NCBI GenBank assembly: GCA_031279875.1
Contig: JAITHS010000363.1
Location: 1 to 5,411, forward strand
Direction: 5' to 3'
Source: Tannerella sp.
GTDB taxonomy: Bacteria; Bacteroidota; Bacteroidia; Bacteroidales; Tannerellaceae
DNA length: 5,411 nt
Shown here: positions 1 to 4,516 of the stretch, in pieces
Numbering within the stretch: position 1 is the first letter of the stretch
How the letters are laid out: every line of letters begins with the position of its first letter
Program-made: the position numbers and the translations under genes
The notes under the pieces: generated by a model
What the model saw: the letters and a program-made list of their open reading frames with translations, nothing else
Told to the model about the DNA's origin: nothing
Databases searched by the model: none

Positions 1-1089
1 TTTTGTTGCTGTTCCCGTTGTGATTGAAGACCAAAAATTAGTATCCGGCAGCAACTTCTCAATAAAATCATTTCTGACTTTATCTTTCATCTGTAATAAT
101 TTAGCCTGCTCTGCGGTTGTTAATCCTGCAAAATGCACACTCATAATTTCAAATAGCGGCTTGTTGATTCTGTTCCGTTGTTTTTCATCCGTAATCTTTC
201 TGAAAGCGTTAGCTCCAAAAATTTGATGGGAAATTTCCATGGCTTTTTGAAAATCAGCAAGAATTTTGTTTTGGGACTCAATGACTTTTGGTATGGATTT
301 TGTGCCTGTGGTCATAAAAGAATCCATATCAGGTTCATATTTTTCAAAATCCAAAAGATAAAAACTCAAAAAACGAGTAGCGAAATCCAAATCATCTTGT
401 CGGTCTGGATTTACAGAATTGTCGGTGGCTTTTAAAAACCATTTCCCGGCATCCGTATTTGGGTCAATCAGTTTTTCGACAAACTCTATCCTGTATCCCT
501 GAAAAAGCGCTGTCCTGATTTCCTGTGCGGTAAGTTCTACGCCCCCTTGATTGATTCGGCTGAAGATATTGTATTTGACTTCTTCCGGCGTCCCTTTGCC
601 TATAAGGTTGATTGTTACCTGATTTGTTCCTATTCGACGTTGAATATCACGAGGCAAGTCTGTCCATTTCTTATTGTTATATTCGGTTTTGAACTCTAAA
701 TCATTAAGAATCAGCGGTTGCTTGTTTCCGCTAATCGTTGTTTGTTTTTCGTTATCATCAAGGATAATAAAATGTTCTAACGTACTTTTTCTTTGTAATC
801 CGTCAATTACTCGCCACTTCTTATCGTCTGCTTCATCAAAATAAAAAAACGGAATAGGCATATTTAACATTAATGATTCTATAAAACGGCTCTTTTTCTT
901 CTCATTCCATAGGTTTGGCAAACGTTGATAAGAGGGTATGATAATTTCACCATAGCGTAACATATCAACAAGTTGCCCGATAGTTCTCGGTACTATATTG
1001 ATAGAAATGTCGTTGGGATTGAAAGGCGTTTCCGTAATAACGTGTTCATTCCCTTCTTCCGGCTCTATGTCTTTTTCTGCGTAGTCCAT
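1..1089 (-). CDS. DUF262 domain protein (GmrSD N-terminal-like), 3' end cut by window edge
   Basis: An open frame of 363 codons runs from an ATG at 1089-1087 to the left edge with no stop, so the C-terminus is missing. The DUF262 motifs appear in order: IPSYQR around residues 51-56 followed by W61; RFIESLMLNMPIPFFY at 68-83; the signature VIDGLQRKST at 94-103 (common family form DGQQRLTT); FSRINQGGVELTAQEIR at 176-192; and a later NRINKPLFE segment near residue 303. DUF262 has a ParB/sulfiredoxin-like fold thought to bind or hydrolyse nucleotides. It occurs in the GmrSD type IV restriction enzyme and in many uncharacterised stand-alone proteins. No HNH/DUF1524 nuclease part is visible, so a defence role is only possible, not shown. 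The start is supported by a promoter about 20 bases upstream. The gene is divergent from smpB and AT-rich: two sampled 60-base lines are about one third GC, against about one half in ilvB, which hints at horizontal acquisition. Confidence 0.85.
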   Translation of the reverse strand, partial: MDYAEKDIEPEEGNEHVITETPFNPNDISINIVPRTIGQLVDMLRYGEIIIPSYQRLPNLWNEKKKSRFIESLMLNMPIPFFYFDEADDKKWRVIDGLQRKSTLEHFIILDDNEKQTTISGNKQPLILNDLEFKTEYNNKKWTDLPRDIQRRIGTNQVTINLIGKGTPEEVKYNIFSRINQGGVELTAQEIRTALFQGYRIEFVEKLIDPNTDAGKWFLKATDNSVNPDRQDDLDFATRFLSFYLLDFEKYEPDMDSFMTTGTKSIPKVIESQNKILADFQKAMEISHQIFGANAFRKITDEKQRNRINKPLFEIMSVHFAGLTTAEQAKLLQMKDKVRNDFIEKLLPDTNFWSSITTGTATK

Positions 1090-1107
1090 TTTGAATAAAT
1101 TAGACTG

Positions 1108-1140
1108 CAAAGATACAATTATTTTTTTTGATTTGACAAA
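1108..1140 (-). promoter_or_regulatory. Bacteroidota-type promoter for the DUF262 gene
   Basis: On the minus strand, TTTG (1140-1137) is followed after 21 bases by TATCTTTG (1115-1108), matching the Bacteroidota -33 TTTG / -7 TAnnTTTG pattern. The predicted RNA start is near 1102, giving a leader of only about 13 bases, A/T-rich and without a Shine-Dalgarno sequence. Confidence 0.7.
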
Positions 1141-1164
1141 TATCCAATAAATACGGACGCAAAT

Positions 1165-1183
1165 ATTTTTCGCTTCGAAAAAT
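1165..1183. repeat. 8-bp inverted repeat between the divergent promoters
   Basis: ATTTTTCG (1165-1172) and CGAAAAAT (1176-1183) form a perfect 8-bp hairpin with loop CTT. It lies upstream of both divergent start sites, so it cannot terminate either gene. It may be a regulator binding site shared by both promoters. Its right arm runs into the adjacent 19-bp tandem repeat. Confidence 0.5.
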
Positions 1184-1220
1184 TTGGCGTTGTCATAAAA
1201 ATTTGGCGTTGTCATAAAAA
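1178..1220. repeat. 19-bp tandem direct repeat upstream of smpB
   Basis: The unit ATTTGGCGTTGTCATAAAA occurs at 1182-1200 and again at 1201-1219 without change. Counting flanking A residues, the period-19 match runs over 1178-1220 (about 2.3 copies). The second copy supplies the TTTG (1202-1205) used as the -33 box of the smpB promoter. The first copy places the same TTTG too far upstream to act with that -7 box. It could be a recent duplication or a pair of operator sites. Confidence 0.85.
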
Positions 1221-1233
1221 AACATTACCTTTG
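1202..1233 (+). promoter_or_regulatory. Bacteroidota-type promoter for smpB-ilvB-leuD
   Basis: TTTG (1202-1205), a 20-base spacer and TACCTTTG (1226-1233) match the -33/-7 consensus. The predicted start of transcription is near 1239, leaving a leader of about 18 bases before the smpB ATG at 1257. No second promoter of this kind was noticed at the short junctions inside the cluster, so it probably serves all three genes. Confidence 0.75.
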
Positions 1234-1256
1234 CACAATTTTTTTACGAAATATTA

Positions 1257-1727
1257 ATGGCAACAGGAAAGCAAAAACTTAACAACGCTGTGCTGATTAA
1301 AAACAAAAGGGCATCGTTTGATTATGAATTTATTGAAACGTTTACTGCCGGTATCGTGCTGACAGGTACGGAAATAAAGTCTATCAGGCTTGGAAAAGCA
1401 AGTCTGATAGACACTTATTGCATCGTGGTTAACGGCGAAGTGTGGGTCAAAAATTTGTATATCGCCGAGTATTTCTACGGCACATACAATAACCATGTCG
1501 AGCGTCGCGAGCGTAAAATGCTGCTCAACAGAAAAGAGATACGCAGCATCGTATCGGCCGTCAAAAACAGCGGCTTTACCGTAGTGCCGACAAAGATGTT
1601 TATCAACGACAAAGGACTTGTCAAACTTGTAATAGCCATCGCCAAAGGTAAAAAAGAATACGATAAACGTCAGACTATCAAAGAGAGAGATGATAAACGA
1701 AGTATCCAAAATATATTAAGAAAATAA
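1257..1727 (+). CDS. smpB: SsrA (tmRNA)-binding protein SmpB
   Basis: This 156-residue protein is the usual SmpB length. SmpB binds the tRNA-like domain of tmRNA and carries it to stalled ribosomes for trans-translation in the cytoplasm. Family motifs are present: [10 protein letters not shown] at 16-25; [20 protein letters not shown] at 31-50, the oligonucleotide-binding barrel signature; [14 protein letters not shown] at 82-95; G106 to P111 with the VVP turn; and the basic C-terminal tail GKKEYDKR at 131-138 followed by KERDDKR. That tail enters the ribosomal decoding region and mRNA channel. The residue before DKR is Tyr135, where E. coli has His. The ATG at 1257 lies about 18 bases after the predicted RNA start and has an A/T-rich leader without Shine-Dalgarno. 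It is first in an apparent operon with ilvB and leuD, an unexpected pairing of ribosome rescue with amino acid synthesis. The tmRNA gene itself is not seen in this window. Confidence 0.97.
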   Translation: MATGKQKLNNAVLIKNKRASFDYEFIETFTAGIVLTGTEIKSIRLGKASLIDTYCIVVNGEVWVKNLYIAEYFYGTYNNHVERRERKMLLNRKEIRSIVSAVKNSGFTVVPTKMFINDKGLVKLVIAIAKGKKEYDKRQTIKERDDKRSIQNILRK

Positions 1728-3421
1728 TGTTAAATAATGTTAAAATATCCGGTTCGGAAGCCCTTCTGCGAACACTGCTTGCAGAAGGCGTAGAGTGTAT
1801 TTTCGGATACCCCGGAGGGCAGGCGATACCTGTTTATGACAGCCTCTATGATTACCGAGACCGTCTTAGGCACGTGCTTGTAAGGCATGAGCAGGGCGCT
1901 ACGCACGCCGCTCAAGGTTATGCGCGGGTAAGCGGCAAGGTAGGCGTAGCGCTCGTAACTTCCGGTCCGGGAGCAACAAACACTGTTACCGGCATTGCCG
2001 ATGCGATGCTTGATTCGACCCCGATGGTCGTTATTACCGGTCAGGTAGCGTCGCCGCTGCTTGGCACCGATGCTTTTCAGGAAGTTGACGTCATCGGCGT
2101 TACTCTTCCGATAACCAAATGGGCTTATCAGGTGCGCCGTGCCGAAGATATAGCCTTTGCTGTTTCGCGGGCGTTCTACATCGCCTCGACGGGGCGTCCG
2201 GGTCCGGTAGTTATAGACCTGTCAAGAGATGCGCAGGTGGGAACGGTTGATTATCACTACAATAAGGTAGATTTAATACGCAGTTATCAGCCTTATCCCG
2301 AAATTGCGTACGATAAAATCCAAAAGGCGGCAACATTAATAAACAATGCAAAAAAACCGTTTGCCCTTGTAGGTCAGGGAGTTATACTCGGCAGCGCAGA
2401 ACAGGAACTGCGCGCTTTCCTTGAAAAAGCCGGTATTCCGGCCGGCACAACGCTACTCGGACTGTCGGCTTTGCCTACCGATTATCCTCTCAACAAAGGT
2501 CTGCTGGGCATGCACGGCAACGTGGGACCGAACCGCAAAACCAACGAATGCGATGTGCTTATAGCCATCGGAATGCGCTTTGACGACCGCGTAACGGGTA
2601 ATCTCAACACATACGCACGTCAGGCGAAAGTTATCCACCTCGACATCGACGCTTCGGAGATGGACAAAAACGTCCGTACGGATGTAAAAGTGCTTGGTAA
2701 CGCCAAAGATTCGTTGCGCGAGATAACCGCTTTGCTCAAACCGGCGAAACATGCCAAGTGGCTCGCTTCTTTCGAGAAAGACGAAAAAGAAGAACGTATT
2801 AAGGTGATAAACAAAGAGTTACATCCTGTCGAAGGCGCTTTGAAGATGGGCGAAATAGTTAGGAGAGTATCGGAAGCAACTGATAATAAAGCAATTCTCG
2901 TTACCGATGTCGGGCAAAACCAGATGATGGGCGCACGCTATTTCAAATTCACACAGACCCGCAGCATCGTTACTTCCGGCGGATTAGGAACAATGGGTTT
3001 CGGTTTGCCCGCCGCTATCGGTGCCAAAATAGGCGCTCCCGACAGGACTGTTTGCCTGTTTGTCGGCGACGGCGGTATCCAGATGACAGTTCAGGAACTC
3101 GGTACAATTATGCAGGAACATCTTGATATTAAGATAATTATACTCAACAATCGCTATCTCGGCATGGTACGACAATGGCAAGAATTATTCTGGCACGAAA
3201 GATACTCATGCACAGAGATGGATAATCCTGATTTTGTGGCTATTGCACACGCTTACAGGCTTGGTGCAAGGGAAATAAGCCGTCGCGAAGACCTTGACGG
3301 CGCCATATCGGAAATGCTCTCATACAAAGGCTCTTACGTATTAGTAGCCAACGTCGAAGCAAACGGCATCGTCTATCCTATGGTTCCCGCAGGAGGTACT
3401 ATTACCGATATACTTTTTTAA
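1727..3421 (+). CDS. ilvB: Acetolactate synthase, large (catalytic) subunit
   Basis: This 564-residue ThDP enzyme condenses two pyruvates to 2-acetolactate, or pyruvate with 2-ketobutyrate to acetohydroxybutyrate, the first shared step of valine, leucine and isoleucine synthesis. The N-terminal ThDP domain starts with SGSEALLRTLLAEGVECIFG and carries the catalytic glutamate Glu55 in RHEQGA. GQVASPLLGTDAFQE follows at about 103-117, then a central FAD-binding-type domain with GMRFDDRVTG. The C-terminal ThDP/Mg domain has GDGG at 447-450, NN about 26 residues later, and LGMVRQWQ. These, and GTDAFQE, are typical of the biosynthetic AHAS type rather than the catabolic one. The length is normal and there is no frameshift. 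The ATG shares its A with the smpB stop (TAATG), suggesting translational coupling. leuD follows 8 bases downstream. The regulatory subunit gene ilvN, which usually directly follows ilvB, is absent here, so it must lie elsewhere or be missing. Confidence 0.96.
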   Translation: MLNNVKISGSEALLRTLLAEGVECIFGYPGGQAIPVYDSLYDYRDRLRHVLVRHEQGATHAAQGYARVSGKVGVALVTSGPGATNTVTGIADAMLDSTPMVVITGQVASPLLGTDAFQEVDVIGVTLPITKWAYQVRRAEDIAFAVSRAFYIASTGRPGPVVIDLSRDAQVGTVDYHYNKVDLIRSYQPYPEIAYDKIQKAATLINNAKKPFALVGQGVILGSAEQELRAFLEKAGIPAGTTLLGLSALPTDYPLNKGLLGMHGNVGPNRKTNECDVLIAIGMRFDDRVTGNLNTYARQAKVIHLDIDASEMDKNVRTDVKVLGNAKDSLREITALLKPAKHAKWLASFEKDEKEERIKVINKELHPVEGALKMGEIVRRVSEATDNKAILVTDVGQNQMMGARYFKFTQTRSIVTSGGLGTMGFGLPAAIGAKIGAPDRTVCLFVGDGGIQMTVQELGTIMQEHLDIKIIILNNRYLGMVRQWQELFWHERYSCTEMDNPDFVAIAHAYRLGAREISRREDLDGAISEMLSYKGSYVLVANVEANGIVYPMVPAGGTITDILF

Positions 3422-3429
3422 TAATATAT

Positions 3430-4038
3430 ATGGAAAAATTTATAACATTAACGAGCGCCGTCGTACCGCTACCGGTCGAAAACGTTGACACCGACCAAAT
3501 AATACCGGCAAGGTTCTTAAAAGCCACTACCAAAGAGGGTTTTGGCGACAATCTGTTCCGAGACTGGCGCTATGACAAGCAGGGCAATCCTGTCCCCGAT
3601 TTTGTACTTAATGACCCGAAATTCACTGTCGGACAGCGTTCTATCCTTGTTGCCGGCAAAAATTTCGGATCAGGCAGCAGCCGCGAACATGCAGCATGGG
3701 CTATCGCAGGCTACGGTTTTAAAGTCGTAGTGTCGAGCTTCTTCGCTGATATTCACCGTAATAACGAACTCAACAACGGCGTTTTGCCGGTAACCGTCAG
3801 CGAATCTTTCTTACGGGAAATATTCGACAGCGTATTCGCAAATCCCAACACAACGCTGACGGTAAGCCTTGATACACAGACGATTAGCAACAACGCGACC
3901 GGTCATAGCGAGCAGTTCCCTATCAACGCCTACAAACGCGAATGTTTTCTCAAAGGATTTGACGACATTGATTATCTCCTCAACCGCAAAGACAGAATTG
4001 AAGAGTATGAAAAAAGTAATCACCCCCAAAAACAGTAG
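3430..4038 (+). CDS. leuD: 3-isopropylmalate dehydratase, small subunit
   Basis: This 202-residue protein has normal length for LeuD. With LeuC, which carries the 4Fe-4S cluster, it forms isopropylmalate isomerase, which converts 2-isopropylmalate to 3-isopropylmalate in leucine synthesis. Visible motifs are NVDTDQIIPARFLK at 18-31, the swivel-domain signature GSGSSREHA at 80-88, and SSFFADIHRNNELNNGVLP at 102-120. The aconitase family shares this swivel fold; the short length and these motifs favour LeuD over the aconitase C-terminal domain. The start at 3430 lies 8 bases after the ilvB stop in an A/T-rich gap, consistent with one mRNA. LeuC normally sits next to leuD but is not in the window: what follows is a terminator and a long non-coding stretch. 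The last codons (tail SNHPQKQ) form the left arm of the terminator hairpin. Confidence 0.96.
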   Translation: MEKFITLTSAVVPLPVENVDTDQIIPARFLKATTKEGFGDNLFRDWRYDKQGNPVPDFVLNDPKFTVGQRSILVAGKNFGSGSSREHAAWAIAGYGFKVVVSSFFADIHRNNELNNGVLPVTVSESFLREIFDSVFANPNTTLTVSLDTQTISNNATGHSEQFPINAYKRECFLKGFDDIDYLLNRKDRIEEYEKSNHPQKQ

Positions 4039-4056
4039 GATTGTTTGGGGGTGATT
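4018..4056. terminator. Strong hairpin at the end of leuD, probably bidirectional terminator
   Basis: AATCACCCCCAAA (4018-4030) pairs perfectly over 13 bp with TTTGGGGGTGATT (4044-4056), with a 13-base loop holding the leuD stop codon (4036-4038). On the plus strand only TTT then GCG follows, so the U-tract is weak. On the minus strand the hairpin is followed by ACTTTTTT (4017-4010), a better U-tract. It probably ends the smpB-ilvB-leuD mRNA and also blocks leftward transcription from the 4421-4451 promoter entering leuD. Confidence 0.8.
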
Positions 4057-4097
4057 TGCGAAAAAAAATCGCGGGTTTACTAATTACTAAATGTTAG

Positions 4098-4121
4098 AGA
4101 TTGATAAAAATATCGCAATCT
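4098..4121. repeat. Small inverted repeat in the leuD-argD spacer
   Basis: AGATTG (4098-4103) pairs with CAATCT (4116-4121), with a possible inner ATA/TAT extension and an A-rich loop. It lies between the leuD terminator and the candidate ncRNA, has no U-tract, and has no clear function. Confidence 0.35.
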
Positions 4122-4172
4122 TTGAAATTATCCTCACGGACTTTTTTCCTGCGAGACAGACACCAAAAAAAA

Positions 4173-4211
4173 TCGTGGTCCCGACTCATTCGATTCGAAG
4201 GTGTTCCACGA
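4173..4211 (-). terminator. Possible intrinsic terminator of the candidate ncRNA
   Basis: On the minus strand TCGTGG (4211-4206) pairs with CCACGA (4178-4173), followed at once by eight T (4172-4165). An inner TTCG/CGAA stem (4199-4196 with 4192-4189) caps it. The 6-bp outer stem is separated from the cap by a large internal loop, so strength is uncertain. Its upstream arm is also used by the closing stem of the three-way junction, so the two folds exclude each other. Confidence 0.5.
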
Positions 4212-4328
4212 CCTGTAATTCTAAATAAGTCAGCCCACGATACCTCGTGACGCTGTCAACTTATTCTTTAAATTACATTACCCTCAATAATGAGGGCGGT
4301 CGATTGTGGAACTCTTCGAACCAAGAAT
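4188..4328. repeat. Nested inverted repeats forming a three-way junction
   Basis: The closing stem pairs 4194-4201 with 4313-4320 (TTCGAAG core plus a G-U), then, after a bulged T at 4202, GTTCCAC (4203-4209) with GTGGAAC (4306-4312), then GACC (4210-4213) with GGTC (4298-4301) across a GATT bulge. ATTC/GAAT (4188-4191 with 4325-4328) can extend it. Inside, the long arm stacks TGTAATT/AATTACA (4214-4220 with 4271-4277), AATAAGT/ACTTATT (4224-4230 with 4259-4265), CAGC/GCTG (4231-4234 with 4252-4255) and CACGA/TCGTG (4236-4240 with 4245-4249, loop TACC). A side hairpin is CCCTC/GAGGG (4281-4285 with 4292-4296). This much nesting with small bulges looks like a folded RNA rather than a simple palindrome. 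Confidence 0.8.
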
Positions 4329-4420
4329 AAATAGCAAAACGCTACAAAAACAACTAAATATCAATTATATACAATAAAAAGTCATAAAACTTTAATATAA
4401 AATGTGCAATTATTCGGGTG

Positions 4421-4451
4421 CAAATATAGTAATATTTTTTAATATCACAAA
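4421..4451 (-). promoter_or_regulatory. Bacteroidota-type promoter for the candidate ncRNA
   Basis: On the minus strand TTTG (4451-4448), a 19-base spacer and TATATTTG (4428-4421) match the -33/-7 consensus, with the start expected near 4415. No protein gene follows on this strand before leuD, which is encoded in the opposite direction, so the promoter implies a non-coding transcript. Confidence 0.65.
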
Positions 4452-4467
4452 ATATTCTCAAAAAAAT

Positions 4468-4498
4468 TTTGCTTTTTCTGAAATTTATACTATTTTTG
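4468..4498 (+). promoter_or_regulatory. Bacteroidota-type promoter for argD
   Basis: TTTG (4468-4471), a 19-base spacer and TATTTTTG (4491-4498) match the -33/-7 consensus. Transcription should start near 4504, about 13 bases before the argD ATG, with an A-rich leader. It is back to back with the leftward promoter, their -33 boxes 16 bases apart. Confidence 0.75.
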
Positions 4499-4516
4499 CG
4501 CCCCAAAATTATAAAA

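Larger units (their letters stand above)
4165..4415 (-). ncRNA. Candidate structured ncRNA, about 250 nt, family not recognised
   Basis: The predicted minus-strand transcript starts near 4415, just after a good Bacteroidota promoter, and ends at a run of eight T (4172-4165) preceded by a hairpin. Between them lies a dense nested set of inverted repeats (4188-4328) that folds as a three-way junction. No substantial open frame is seen in the transcript; the only short one noted is a six-codon ATG frame at about 4384-4364. The first 90 or so bases are A/T-rich and look unstructured. A hairpin-rich RNA with a small side hairpin near the junction resembles 6S RNA in outline, but the side hairpin lies on the 5' side of the junction in this orientation, unlike the usual 6S arrangement, so I do not assign that name. 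I recognised no tmRNA, RNase P or SRP RNA signatures. The strand is inferred from promoter and terminator only; the stems would also form on the plus strand. Confidence 0.5.

Noticed and set aside
20..435. Two short rightward open frames
   Set aside because: They overlap the DUF262 gene on the opposite strand, whose motifs are continuous across this stretch.
1254..1709. Long open frame (151 codons) on the minus strand
   Set aside because: It lies antisense over smpB, which has clear family motifs; no matching promoter or family resemblance was seen.
1829..2090. IlvB alanine in GQVAS at the site where plant enzymes have a herbicide-contact proline
   Set aside because: Non-proline residues at this site are common in bacterial enzymes such as E. 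coli IlvI, so it is not a notable change.
4058..4072. Second small hairpin GCGA/TCGC with an A-rich loop after the leuD terminator
   Set aside because: Only four sure pairs plus wobbles, and no U-tract; likely chance.
4188..4205. tRNA-like TTCGA sequence
   Set aside because: No acceptor, D or anticodon arms could be placed around it; the bases are explained by the junction closing stem.
4188..4328. MITE or other small mobile element
   Set aside because: The end repeats are imperfect and bulged, no target-site duplication is seen, and the inside is filled with further nested stems, which fits RNA better.
4131..4330. 6S RNA on the plus strand
   Set aside because: The side hairpin would be on the 3' side as in 6S, but the only nearby promoter-like site (AATCTTTG at 4117-4124) is imperfect with no -33 box, and no terminator follows 4330. 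Not excluded, but weaker than the minus-strand reading.
4403..4416. ArgR (ARG box)-like palindrome upstream of argD
   Set aside because: TGTGCAATTATTCG is only loosely similar to the TGAAT-N4-ATTCA pattern and has the wrong spacing.
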